DNA of 64,000 nucleotides from Endozoicomonas euniceicola (GTDB lineage: Bacteria > Pseudomonadota > Gammaproteobacteria > Pseudomonadales > Endozoicomonadaceae): NCBI RefSeq assembly GCF_025562755.1, contig NZ_CP103300.1, forward strand, positions 5,892,501-5,956,500, written 5' to 3'. Position 1 is the stretch's first letter. Each line of letters opens with the position of its first letter. Shown one piece after another: positions 53,851 to 62,717 of the stretch. The notes below the pieces were generated by a model. It saw only the letters and a program-made list of their open reading frames with translations, was not told where the DNA came from and did no database searches. A program made the translations under genes and the position numbers.

Positions 53851-55559
53851 CATTTTCCTGAGATCTGCTATTTAACAGATAAGCCAATATTGGGAAGCCC
53901 CCCTTATGCCTCCTGTTCAATATCGCTCTCAGGTCATGGATCACCTCGGTCTGGTGGCTGGAATGTGCAAAGAGCTGGGAATTGTCGAGCACATCGATAA
54001 ACGAGCCCCCAAGCTATCTGACGAATGGAACATTTCCCACGGTGAAGCCGTGATAGCTATGATAATCAACGGTCTTGGCTTCACAGGACAGTCTCTCCAT
54101 ATGTTCCCTCAGTTCTTCGCCAATAAACCCCTCGACAAACTAATCAGGGGCGGGATTGAACCCGAACACATAAACGACAAAGTACTGGGAAGGGCGCTGG
54201 ACGTACTTTTTGATCTGGATGTTAGTAAAGTCCATTTCGAGCTGGCTATCAAGGTGGCGAAGCACCTCAAATTACCGTGCGACGCACTGAACCTCGATGG
54301 TACAGGGTTTCACGTCGATGGTCGTTATAATTGTGATGACGAAGTGAGCGATGAAGACCTTAATTGTATCCGGCTTTGCAAGGGCTACAGTCGAGACCAT
54401 CGCCCGGACTTGAATCAGGCCATATTACTTCTGCTAACCGAGAATCGTGCAGGCATTCCACTGTTTATGAAAGCAGCCAGTGGCAATGTGACGGATAAAA
54501 CCAGTTTCAAACAAGTGGTGAGCCAGCACATAAAGAGCTTTAAAGCGGCTCTGAATGCCCGTTATTTCGTCGGTGATGCCGCAATGTACGTGGCAGGAAC
54601 CCTTCAGGAACTCAGCCATCAGGAGCAGTTGTTTGTTTCCCGAGTCCCTCTCAATATCGGTGATGCTAAAAAACTGGTACGTAGCGCACCATCGCGCTCC
54701 ATGAATGTGGTGGATGGATTTGACCATTACGAAGCGGTGGAGACATTGTCTGAGTATGCCGGTGTCGTACAACGCTGGGTTCTGTTTCGAAACAAGCAGA
54801 GCCAGAAAGCGGAACAGAAGACACTGACCCGGCGTATGCAGAAAAAATCCCTGACAGAATCCGAGGCTCTGGTAAAGCTGGGCAAAAAGTCGTTCCGGTG
54901 TGAAGCCGACGCCATGGAAGCCTTCAGGCAATGGCAAAAGAATTCCAAACTTTGTCAGGCTGAACCTAAGGTCATTAGCAAGCCTTGTTACAATACCAAA
55001 GGTCGCCCTGCTGACGGGATGCCTCCTGACCACTATGAATATTTCGTGACAGGTTGCTGCTCAGTAGCTGTGGAGAGACGTCGGGATGCTGAGGCGTCAC
55101 TGGGTTGCTTTATACTGGGCACCAACGACATGGATACAGACCGGCTGGATACGACTGAACTGCTAAAGACGTATAAATCCCAACAGCAGGTTGAAAGAGG
55201 CTTTCGTTTCCTGAAAAGCCCGGATTTCCTAGTGTCATCACTTTATCTCAAGAAGCCGGAACGTATTGAAGCGCTGCTAATGGTGATGACTCTCTGCCTG
55301 ATGGTCTATGCTGCTATCCAACATCGAATTCGTTATGAGCTGAAAAGACAGAGTCGAACGTTCCCGGACATGAAAAAGAAACCGGCGAAGAACCCCACGG
55401 GCAGGTGGATTTTCTGCTGCTTCGAGGGTATTCATGTGTGGACGATCAATGGGACGGAGAAGCATGTAGTCGGCATCTCGGAAAGTCAGTCGACGATCAT
55501 TTTTATACTGGGTCAAACGTACCAATCAATTTATTCCTGATTGGGGTGGTGAATGTCGG
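53828..55559 (+). mobile_element. IS1634-type insertion sequence (1732 bp) with 7-bp target duplication
   Basis: Inverted ends ccgacattcaccacc (53828) and ggtggtgaatgtcgg (55545-55559) are perfect over 15 bases. The target ttagcat is present at 53821-53827 and 55560-55566. A single transposase fills the element. Confidence 0.88.
53906..55540 (+). CDS. IS1634-family transposase
   Basis: A 544-residue DDE transposase, intact. Blocks: HGEAVIAMIINGLGFTGQSL, LNLDGTGFHVDGRYNCD (first catalytic Asp), FVGDAAMYVAGTLQEL (second Asp), and KTYKSQQQVERGFRFLKSPDF (Glu in Y-x-x-Q/R-x-x-V-E-R). This last block is characteristic of the IS1634 group. It appears functional. Confidence 0.88.
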   Translation: MPPVQYRSQVMDHLGLVAGMCKELGIVEHIDKRAPKLSDEWNISHGEAVIAMIINGLGFTGQSLHMFPQFFANKPLDKLIRGGIEPEHINDKVLGRALDVLFDLDVSKVHFELAIKVAKHLKLPCDALNLDGTGFHVDGRYNCDDEVSDEDLNCIRLCKGYSRDHRPDLNQAILLLLTENRAGIPLFMKAASGNVTDKTSFKQVVSQHIKSFKAALNARYFVGDAAMYVAGTLQELSHQEQLFVSRVPLNIGDAKKLVRSAPSRSMNVVDGFDHYEAVETLSEYAGVVQRWVLFRNKQSQKAEQKTLTRRMQKKSLTESEALVKLGKKSFRCEADAMEAFRQWQKNSKLCQAEPKVISKPCYNTKGRPADGMPPDHYEYFVTGCCSVAVERRRDAEASLGCFILGTNDMDTDRLDTTELLKTYKSQQQVERGFRFLKSPDFLVSSLYLKKPERIEALLMVMTLCLMVYAAIQHRIRYELKRQSRTFPDMKKKPAKNPTGRWIFCCFEGIHVWTINGTEKHVVGISESQSTIIFILGQTYQSIYS

Positions 55560-55566
55560 TTAGCAT

Positions 55567-55781
55567 TAATAGAAGAGCCAGAAAATATAAAAGCTTACGA
55601 GTATTCGGTTCTGGTCACATCTCTTGATAATGATATAGTCTCGATCATTAATCATTATCGCAATAGGGCTGACTGTGAAAATAACTTTGATGAAATCAAA
55701 AACCAATGGGGCTGGGGCGGTTATGTAACAAAAGATATGGCAAGATGTCGAATGCTGGCCCGAATGGTTGCCTTGGGCTAA
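55567..55781 (+). pseudogene. IS1380-like transposase, C-terminal part after the inserted IS
   Basis: Continues the interrupted frame as EPENIKAYEYSVLVTSLDND, then HYRNRADCENNFDEIKNQ and WGWGGYVTKDMARCRML. The NRADCENNFDEIK block holds the catalytic Glu. It stops at taa 55779-55781 where relatives continue, so the end is missing. Confidence 0.75.
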
Positions 55782-55843
55782 GTTCGTGTTAACAGTTGAA
55801 TGAGCTATACTTCCCATGCCTTCTAGTTTTCAGGCACAGCGTT

Positions 55844-56083
55844 ATGCAATTCGAGCTATTTAAGAATTTTGTTGATGCCATTTCGACATTAACCCTTGAG
55901 CAATATGAAACCCTCAGCAGAGCAATGACAGATGCTCAAATAGGCTCTTATGAAGCAGAAGAATCCACCGGTTCTGTCGCTATCGAAAGCGAATACTTCT
56001 CCAATACTAAAAACTCTACATCTGAACTTGAAACCTGCATTTTGTCTCACTTTGCAGAACAGCCAGTTTGCCCTAAGGGATAG
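55844..56083 (+). pseudogene. IS1595-type transposase, N-terminal fragment
   Basis: From ATG 55844: MQFELFKNFVDAISTLTLEQ, ending HFAEQPVCPKG stop. IS1595 transposases start with F-x-x-L..L(T/S)P.Q and go into CPHC zinc-finger. Here the frame is cut at CP by the next element. Confidence 0.6.
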
Positions 56084-56104
56084 TCCCGAAATAACTTCCA
56101 GATT

Positions 56105-57028
56105 TCATCCAGTGGCAGGAATAGCTCTATAGTTCCATTTTGGTAGAAACTTATCGAACTGAATGGTCATGTTTTTCTTGAAATCAGCCGCATACTTCCG
56201 GCCAGTCTCGAAGACTTTGTCGATAATCCTGACTGTCACTGCAAGACCTGTGGTTGTCTCTGTTTTGCTCATGTAGTGTGCTGCTGTTTCGATGCTTTCC
56301 AGTGATACCCCCTTACAGGCATGCGTCACATGGGGAAATAAGCGATGCTCTATTGGGTTGTATTTGGAACAGTATGGTGGATAGTGCGCTATCCGTATTG
56401 CCAAACCCAGGCGATTTGACAGTGCTTGTAAATCTTCCTTGAAAATATACGTCAACGCACTATTACTGCCTCCGCCATCACATAAAATGAGCAACTCGTT
56501 ATGATTTGGATAGTCTCGTCGACCCTGCTCATGCCACCAGAGTTCAATGCTTTCGCATGCAAATTCAGTCGTATCATGGCTGGCGTTAAGATGCAGGGAC
56601 GCAGTGTTTTTGCTCAGGTCGTAAATTCCATGAGGAATGACCTTGCCATCGCTGGCACTGGGGAAATCATGGTCATTAACGATAACCGGTTCTGCAGAAT
56701 CAACAATGCCTTCACGATAAAAATTACCCAGCAATTCTTTCTTTTTGGTGTCGATACTGATCACTGGTTTGCCCGCATCAAGATACTCTTTTCGCAAATG
56801 GGCAATTTTTTCAAATTGAGCATTGCGATCGGCATTTTGACCCATGGTTTGTTTTTTCTGTGGTTTACGACGACGGTAGCCACTCTCATGAAGCAGGCGG
56901 GAAACGATGTTTTTACTGGCAGGAGTTCCAAGTTCCTTGAGTTTTCTGGATATCTTGCGACGGGAAAGGTTAGTCCATTTCAAGCCCTGTCGTACCGGGT
57001 CTCCCGCAGTGTGGTTATGTAAAACCAA
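56105..57028 (-). CDS. ISAzo13 transposase, catalytic part (frame B)
   Basis: About 307 residues with DDE motifs VISIDTKKKELLGNF (first Asp), LLILCDGGGSNSALTYIFK (second Asp) and the YCSKYNPIEHRLFPHVTHA block (catalytic Glu), as in ISAzo13/Rhodopirellula-type transposases. The family's usual protein has an N-terminal HTH part, which lies in another frame just upstream, linked by the A7 site at 57085-57091. Confidence 0.85.
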   Translation of the reverse strand: MVLHNHTAGDPVRQGLKWTNLSRRKISRKLKELGTPASKNIVSRLLHESGYRRRKPQKKQTMGQNADRNAQFEKIAHLRKEYLDAGKPVISIDTKKKELLGNFYREGIVDSAEPVIVNDHDFPSASDGKVIPHGIYDLSKNTASLHLNASHDTTEFACESIELWWHEQGRRDYPNHNELLILCDGGGSNSALTYIFKEDLQALSNRLGLAIRIAHYPPYCSKYNPIEHRLFPHVTHACKGVSLESIETAAHYMSKTETTTGLAVTVRIIDKVFETGRKYAADFKKNMTIQFDKFLPKWNYRAIPATG

Positions 57029-57063
57029 GTGAAAGTTATCAACGACCTTGGGATTTTTCTCGA

Positions 57064-57324
57064 TCAGTGTTTTTCGTCCACCCCTTTTTTTCTCTGCCGG
57101 ACAGAGTTCAGTTGTTCTTCTGATTTGAGTTCAGTAATGCCACGGTTAATGGTTTTTGGATCACAGTTTAATAACTTAGATATGAATGCAATGCCGCCAT
57201 GCCCAAGCTTAACAGCCTCGACAGCAGCGTAACGCCTGCGATCACGCTCATTGAGGGTATTGTAGAAACGGATCATCTGAATGGCGACGGCTGGAGAATA
57301 ATGGCTCAAGATAACTTCCTGCAC
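57064..57324 (-). CDS. ISAzo13 transposase, N-terminal HTH part (frame A)
   Basis: An 86-residue HTH-type protein: NTLNERDRRRYAAVEAVKLG, then GGIAFISKLLNCDPKTINRG. It starts at GTG 57324. After KSEEQLNSVRQRKKG the frame-A reading stops, while a -1 shift continues as GGRKTLIEKNPKVV into frame B. This fits a fused A-B transposase. Confidence 0.8.
   Translation of the reverse strand: MQEVILSHYSPAVAIQMIRFYNTLNERDRRRYAAVEAVKLGHGGIAFISKLLNCDPKTINRGITELKSEEQLNSVRQRKKGVDEKH
57085..57091 (-). other. A-AAA-AAA slippery site for -1 frameshifting
   Basis: On the coding strand seven A residues stand in frame as A AAA AAA before GGGG. A -1 slip gives the reading GGRKTLIEK that joins the N-terminal and catalytic parts of the transposase. 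This is the classical programmed frameshift signal in IS elements. Confidence 0.7.
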
Positions 57325-57990
57325 TTGTTACTGCTGAGGCTATTATCCCTAATCTACGGCCTCAGGGGAAATCCGGAAGTTATTCTGGTTGCGACAGGCT
57401 AAGCCTGAGAATGTGGGAGGCTCCATGAGTTGAAATCATTCGTTGAAATCCAGCAGGTTCGACTCCTGCCCGGTAAAGACTAACCATCAGCCGGAAGCGA
57501 GTATTGCATAGTCAGTGGTAACGCTGGCTGTGAAGCGTATACAGCGGGTACTAAAGCCGTGGGATTGAGTCTCGAAATAATTGCATCGTTGGTGGGCTTC
57601 ATTCTCTGGAAGATGGAGTCAGCACTGGACTGCCGGTAAGGTGAGGCAAATCCAGCCCGACCGGGATCCGAGGCTAGGGCATAGGTACAGGATGGATTTC
57701 TCAGGAACCTGCGAGGTCCAGTATTGACCTGAGTAAGACAGCCATTGGTTCTATGGCTGAAAAGAACCCGGTCGTCAGGTTATGCTTCAGACCCGGCGGA
57801 GCGAATATGAAGCAACTCTCAGGAGTCCGGAAGCGAATTCATAAGTGACCGGGTAGTAGGTACTGGAAGTCTTAGTGTCCCATAGTACTGATGACAACGG
57901 GGAACTCCGCTCAGGAGGACCCGGACGAGGAAAGGGGGCACCGTAGTTATTGACCCGTCTGTGGGAAACACATGAGGTGCACAGAAACTG

Positions 57991-59310
57991 ATGTTTGTGT
58001 CAACGAAACAGAGACGGATAGCCATACTGGCCAGAGACAACCCGGCCATGGTATTCACTTCTCTCAATCACCATATGGATTACAACTGGCTTTTGCAGGC
58101 GTATCAACTGACTCGCAAGGATGGTGCGACAGGTGTAGATGGTCAAACAGCCGAGATATATGCGGTACAGCTGGAGTCTAATCTCCTTAATCTGCTGGAT
58201 CGAATTAAATCTGGCCAATACCGTGCCCCTGCCGTACGACGTACATACATAGATAAGGGAAAAGGTCAGAAAAGGCCGTTGGGTATTCCCACCTTCGAGG
58301 ACAAGATTGTCCAAAGAGCTGTGGTTATGCTGTTGGAACCGATCTATGAGCAGGATTTTTACAACTGTTCATTTGGCTTCCGGAAACAGCGGTCTGCACA
58401 TCATGCGTTGGAAAGCCTGCGTAACCATATTATGAGAGACAGGGCTTACTGGGTTCTGGACGTGGATATACAAAAGTATTTCGATACGATTGACCATGGA
58501 CAGCTGAGGAAGTTTCTCGCCAGACGAGTAGTTGATGGCGTGGTAAGAAAGCTGATTGATAAATGGTTGAAGGCAGGTATTCTTGAATCCGGGGAGGTTT
58601 CCTACCCGGTACAGGGAACGCCTCAGGGCGGAGTGATTTCGCCATTATTAGCCAATATTTATCTGCATTATGTATTGGATGACTGGTTTGTACAGACAGT
58701 TCTGCCAAGAATGAGAGGGCGGTGCAGCCTGACCCGGTTTGCTGATGACAGTGTTATGGTGTTTGAAAATCATGATGACTGTCGTCGGTTTGAAGAAGCA
58801 CTTGCTAAGCGCTTTGAACGATACGGGTTAAATTTGCATCCGGAGAAAACGCAGTGTGTGGACTTTCGGCCTAATCACCGGAAAGAAAACAAGCGCTGTG
58901 GAAATTCGGTCACCTTTGACTTTCTTGGATTCACACACTTCTGGGGAGTATCCCGGAAGGGAAACACTGTTATATTCCGGAAAACAGCCAAAGGGCGGAT
59001 TGCCAGAACGCTGAAGGCATTCAACGACTATTGTCGTAAACATAGACATGACTCGTTGATTGATCAATACGCTGCATTGAACCGGAAACTTCGGGGACAC
59101 TATGCGTATTTTGGTATTACAGGCAACGCCAAATCCCTGGGAACCATCCAACATAAAGTGAAGATAATATGGCGAAAGTGGCTCAGTCGATGTTCGCAGA
59201 AGAGCTACATCACATGGGAGAAATTCAACCTGTTCCTGAAACGTTTCCCCTTGGCACCGCCAAGAATCCATCATCAGTATTACCGAGGTTATCAGCCAGT
59301 GAACCAATAA
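57991..59310 (+). CDS. ltrA: Group II intron reverse transcriptase/maturase
   Basis: A 439-residue RT-maturase. RT blocks: KGQKRPLGIPTFEDKIVQRA, FYNCSFGFRKQRSAHHAL, VLDVDIQKYFDTIDH, GTPQGGVISPLLANIYLHYV and the catalytic RFADDSVM (FADD). The thumb/maturase X domain spans about 330-430. No HNH endonuclease domain is present, so target priming must use another mechanism. It supports splicing and mobility of the intron. An upstream in-frame ATG or GTG could also be used. Confidence 0.92.
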   Translation: MFVSTKQRRIAILARDNPAMVFTSLNHHMDYNWLLQAYQLTRKDGATGVDGQTAEIYAVQLESNLLNLLDRIKSGQYRAPAVRRTYIDKGKGQKRPLGIPTFEDKIVQRAVVMLLEPIYEQDFYNCSFGFRKQRSAHHALESLRNHIMRDRAYWVLDVDIQKYFDTIDHGQLRKFLARRVVDGVVRKLIDKWLKAGILESGEVSYPVQGTPQGGVISPLLANIYLHYVLDDWFVQTVLPRMRGRCSLTRFADDSVMVFENHDDCRRFEEALAKRFERYGLNLHPEKTQCVDFRPNHRKENKRCGNSVTFDFLGFTHFWGVSRKGNTVIFRKTAKGRIARTLKAFNDYCRKHRHDSLIDQYAALNRKLRGHYAYFGITGNAKSLGTIQHKVKIIWRKWLSRCSQKSYITWEKFNLFLKRFPLAPPRIHHQYYRGYQPVNQ

Positions 59311-59317
59311 TTATGAG

Positions 59318-59350
59318 GAACCGGATGCGTTAGTTGCGCACGTCCGGCTC
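59318..59350 (+). ncRNA. Group II intron domain V
   Basis: Complementary strands gaaccgg and ccggctc with an inner atgcg/cgcac pair and a short loop, directly after the maturase gene. This matches the 34-base catalytic hairpin of group II introns. Confidence 0.7.
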
Positions 59351-59390
59351 TATGAGGGTTGAGGTCGGTAACGGCCTCTTCTACTCGGAG

Positions 59391-59641
59391 ACTATTCCTT
59401 AGCCTTTTTTCTGAAGGCTTTCAGGGTGCCTGTGGTCGGAGCCCGATTGGAACACGTCTCTGTGTCAGGCGTTCACCCTCTGCCTTGATTCCGTCTGGGC
59501 AGCAGTAGTCATATTAGCCATGAATATGGAATCGCGCCCTGCTTGAATTTCACGGAAACCTTGGTAGGGAAAAACCAGTTTCATGCACGTAGCGTCGCCT
59601 GTTGATCAACCGGACAGTAACGTCATGGCAAAGCAATCCAA
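59391..59641. other. Gap after the group II intron
   Basis: About 250 bases. The first 14 complete the right repeat of the ISAzo13 element. The rest has no recognised gene; a small frame on the minus strand (59465-59584, 39 residues, MKLVFPYQGF...) cannot be confirmed. Confidence 0.4.
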
Positions 59642-60970
59642 TCAAAACCAGTCTGCCAGATCGTCAAGTGAAAAGCCTCTGTACTCAATATCATACCCCT
59701 TCAGTTGCTGCACAAGTTTGGTGGCTTTCTCCTGTAAATGCGTTCTGCGGATATTTTTCGGGTTACGCTTAATTTCAGCAATCAGGACTTTTTTATCCAG
59801 TTCATTGACCGCTACAAGATCAATTTCATTCTGATTCCCTCTTTCCCAGTAACTACCCACAATATTGTATTCACCGGTTTCTGCAACCACTTCCCTGACG
59901 ATTTCTTCCAGCCAGTGACCGCTCCAGGTTGGGTAATCCCGCTCAATGACTTTATGGATAAACGGAAAGTTCCCAATCTCCACTGCGCTACGGTGCTTAT
60001 AAATGAAGCGAAACCAAAAAGCCAGGAAAGCATCGGCAATGCGGTATTTAACCAACCGGGTTCCCGGTTTAGACAACACTGGTCGATTTCGGCTTATAAT
60101 ATCAAATTCATTTTCCAGACGATCAAGCTGTGGCCCCACAGAAATACCCAGCAAAGATTCTATTTCAGGCCGGCTTGTACTACCGGAAGCGATAGCCGCC
60201 AATATGGAAAAATAGGTACCATGTTCAGGCCCAAACTCTTCGGCCAGACGATAATGCCCTTCCTCAATGATCAGGCTGTGTTCGTTAATCAGTTGCGACC
60301 AGAGGTCAGCTGCAGGGTCAATGTTAAACAGCCACTCTAGGTATTTTGGAACACCGCCACTGAGCATGTACCACTGCAAGAGTTTTTCTGGCGTAAACTC
60401 CTGCCGGTCATTCAACATCTGGGCGATATAGCGGCAACGCAAAGGCTGAAGGTTGATGCGATGATCGGCACGACCAAACAATGGCTCACGTCCATCCTGA
60501 AACAACCGGGTCATAAGGCTGTACAAAGAACCACAGCAGACCAGATGCATACGGCTTTGTTGTCTGTATCGATCCCACAAATCCTGAAGTTCGGAAAAAA
60601 ACGCTCGATTAACCCGCTGGATATCCTGAAATTCATCCAGTATGACGGTAACAGGCGTAGTGATGCTGAACTGCAACAGGATTTCCATAACTTCCCGAAG
60701 GCGTGCAGGTTGACCAAATATGGGGATATTTAAAACCGTTCTGATTTGCTCGACAAACTCTTCACACAGTAATGACTCCTGTTTTCTGGATACAAACAGA
60801 TAGATAGAGGCAGCAGAAGTCGTGTTCTGAGGAAAGGTTTTATTTAACAGCGCTGTTTTACCGACCCGGCGCCTTCCTACCATAGTTGTCAGGTGGGCCG
60901 TTCCTTCAGAGGCTTGTTCACTCCACTCCCGAAGCTGCTCAAGCTCATCTTCTCGGTTATAGAATCTCAT
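59642..60970 (-). CDS. ATPase with DUF234-type C-terminal nuclease-like domain
   Basis: A 442-residue P-loop protein. Walker A is MVGRRRVGKTALLNKTF; Walker B is VTVILDEFQDIQR. A winged-helix region follows (SGSTSRPEIESLLGISV), and the end carries a PD-(D/E)xK-like set NEIDLVAVN and VLIAEIKRN as in DUF234 ATPases. Often found in mobile or defence contexts; its function is unknown. It lies between the intron and hipBA copy 2. Confidence 0.85.
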   Translation of the reverse strand: MRFYNREDELEQLREWSEQASEGTAHLTTMVGRRRVGKTALLNKTFPQNTTSAASIYLFVSRKQESLLCEEFVEQIRTVLNIPIFGQPARLREVMEILLQFSITTPVTVILDEFQDIQRVNRAFFSELQDLWDRYRQQSRMHLVCCGSLYSLMTRLFQDGREPLFGRADHRINLQPLRCRYIAQMLNDRQEFTPEKLLQWYMLSGGVPKYLEWLFNIDPAADLWSQLINEHSLIIEEGHYRLAEEFGPEHGTYFSILAAIASGSTSRPEIESLLGISVGPQLDRLENEFDIISRNRPVLSKPGTRLVKYRIADAFLAFWFRFIYKHRSAVEIGNFPFIHKVIERDYPTWSGHWLEEIVREVVAETGEYNIVGSYWERGNQNEIDLVAVNELDKKVLIAEIKRNPKNIRRTHLQEKATKLVQQLKGYDIEYRGFSLDDLADWF

Positions 60971-61086
60971 TAGATGTTACCGTAATCTTTATTACAGTAA
61001 CTATATCACACTTTGTTGATTTTATAGATAGCACACACAAATATGCACTGTATATAACCACAGTACTGGTAATGACGAAAGGAATT

Positions 61087-62289
61087 TCATGACTGTGTCA
61101 TAAGTTCAGACAGCTGATGACCAATCTCCCGAAACCCGTCATGCTGACTTACCAGAGCCTCTATCTCCGGAAGCGTTCTTCTTGCCGCCTCTTCTACTTC
61201 ACCAACCATTCGATCTATGTCTTTATTACTCAGTCCACATTGAGTGCGACCAAACTTCTGCAACATTTTCCACTTGGGCCAACGCTTTGAGCCTCCCAGG
61301 GTGAGAGCCATCGTATCATTCGGAATATAAGGAATCGTACTCACTACATCAAATATGGGAGCAAGGGTACGAGTGGCTGCCGGAAACTCTCCTGACTGAT
61401 AGCCCTGTAGATCGTCGTATAACACACCAATATTTTTCAGGTGTGCATCTCCGTTCCGAATCAGGACATTGATAAGCAGTAATTTGAAAAAGTCTGCCAG
61501 CGCCCTGCCCTGAAATTCGGGAGAAACAAATTGTTTTATGGTGCGAACACAGGATTCAACACTGGCATCATATTTTTCGCGTGTTGTCCTGCCCTGCAAC
61601 ACACAAAAATCTTCAAACCCCAGCGAACGACCATCCGCTTGTATATCAAATCGCCGGGTAATCAATAAACGACCATTATTGCTGATATAGAAAGGGGCAA
61701 CATTGAGTCCCGCATTCTGGCAAAGCGTCAGGCATATATATTCGTTACAGGCCAGCTCTGGGAATTCACGCCCCCAGCTTTTGACAATGTAAGAATGGGA
61801 AGGAAACGTCATACGATCAAAAGCGTCTTTTGACTCTGCTGTATCCACCAATACTTTTGGCTGTACACCTGCCACAGCAGATCTCAGGGCAAAACGGTTC
61901 AACAGATGATTGAAAAGCTCTGCATCGTCGCTTTCAAGCAGTGACTGCAAATCGGGTGCGGCTTCATCATGTTGCGGCATAGCCTGACCGGACAGCGTGT
62001 AACCTAATCGCCCTATATGGCTTTGTCCAAGGATTGCCAGCATTGACAAATCATCGCTGCCGTACTGTTTGGCGGTATAGCGTTCAATGGTTTCACGAAG
62101 GTGTCCTTCTGGCAGATTCATTTGAAACACCGGATGCAAGTCTTCGTAGGAATAGCTTTCTATCCGCATGGGCATTGTCAATGACAAGGCTTCATTGGCA
62201 TTCTGGTTATAGGTAAAGACATGCTTTGACCCGGTTCGGGTCAAACGCCCTGTGAATGCTTCTGTCGTATAAACATCAACGTCGGCCAT
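61087..62289 (-). CDS. hipA: HipA-type kinase toxin, copy 2
   Basis: A 400-residue near-copy of the gene at 47781, with the same loop SAVAGVQPKVLVD and active motif RNGDAHLKN. Differences are scattered (for example LAILGQSHIG versus LAIVGQNHIG) and the last residues differ, ending LMTQS. It overlaps its hipB by one base as in copy 1. It is intact, not decayed. Confidence 0.9.
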   Translation of the reverse strand: MADVDVYTTEAFTGRLTRTGSKHVFTYNQNANEALSLTMPMRIESYSYEDLHPVFQMNLPEGHLRETIERYTAKQYGSDDLSMLAILGQSHIGRLGYTLSGQAMPQHDEAAPDLQSLLESDDAELFNHLLNRFALRSAVAGVQPKVLVDTAESKDAFDRMTFPSHSYIVKSWGREFPELACNEYICLTLCQNAGLNVAPFYISNNGRLLITRRFDIQADGRSLGFEDFCVLQGRTTREKYDASVESCVRTIKQFVSPEFQGRALADFFKLLLINVLIRNGDAHLKNIGVLYDDLQGYQSGEFPAATRTLAPIFDVVSTIPYIPNDTMALTLGGSKRWPKWKMLQKFGRTQCGLSNKDIDRMVGEVEEAARRTLPEIEALVSQHDGFREIGHQLSELMTQS

Positions 62290-62652
62290 TATTTACTCTC
62301 TTTCAGTTCATCCAGGCTGGGCAGCCCATAGGGTTTAACGGCGAGAGTTAGCCCAAGTACTTCGAGAACCCGCTGAACCTTTCTTATGCCAATATCCGAG
62401 TAATCGTCTCTTTCCAGTGCGCCGATAGTGGTTCTGTCCAGTCCTGCTAACTGTGCCAGCTGTTGCTGGCTCCATTTCTTTTTTTTACGCTGGGTGCGTA
62501 TCAGCTCGCTGATCTCTTCTAACACTTTCAGCCCATAATAATGATTGATATATTCAACATTATAACGTAAAAATTATTTTATGATGCTTATATACATCAT
62601 TTATATTGCTTGAAATGCTTTAGGTTTCTTAAATTTTGCCTGTGGTAACAAC
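61098..62652. repeat. Duplicated hipBA segment, copy 2
   Basis: About 1.55 kb matching 47796-49349. It includes the promoter region and ends ttgcctgtggtaacaac, the start of the traD frame, which stops at tag shortly after. Confidence 0.85.
62289..62525 (-). CDS. hipB: HipB-type antitoxin, copy 2
   Basis: A 78-residue HTH protein differing from copy 1 at only a few positions (SELIRTQRKKKKWSQ versus SELIRSQ, and AVKPYG versus SVKSYG). The DNA-binding region is identical, so both copies probably recognise the same operators and cross-regulate. Confidence 0.9.
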   Translation of the reverse strand: MLEEISELIRTQRKKKKWSQQQLAQLAGLDRTTIGALERDDYSDIGIRKVQRVLEVLGLTLAVKPYGLPSLDELKESK

Positions 62653-62717
62653 GGGTTAGAGGGTTAAGGCAGGTCTTTGAAGGAGCCATTCCCTTGGCTC
62701 TAAACAAGGCTAACCAG

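Larger units (their letters stand above)
52750..55790 (+). mobile_element. IS1380-like element, interrupted and 3'-truncated
   Basis: It begins near cctaaattcag (52750), which is repeated at 63758 beside the truncated CobT gene and so looks like an IS end. The transposase is split by the insertion at 53828-55559 and stops early at 55781. A right end is not seen. Confidence 0.6.
57389..59390 (+). mobile_element. Group II intron
   Basis: About 2.0 kb. The 5' end is near ttgcgac at 57389 (GUGYG-like), followed by a ~600-base structured region with no ORF, then the RT/maturase gene. Domain V is the hairpin gaaccggatgcg...cgtccggctc at 59318-59350; domain VI and the 3' end ctactcgg follow at 59360-59390. 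Borders are deduced from the flanking IS repeat. Confidence 0.8.
56072..59404 (-). mobile_element. ISAzo13-type element with a group II intron inside its right inverted repeat
   Basis: Left end 56072-56108 (cctaagggatagtcccg, aataacttccagattt) and right end 57366-57388 joined to 59391-59404 (ccggaagttattctgg + actattccttag) are complementary. The right copy is interrupted by about 2.0 kb of intron, which fixes the intron borders to within a few bases. Confidence 0.7.
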
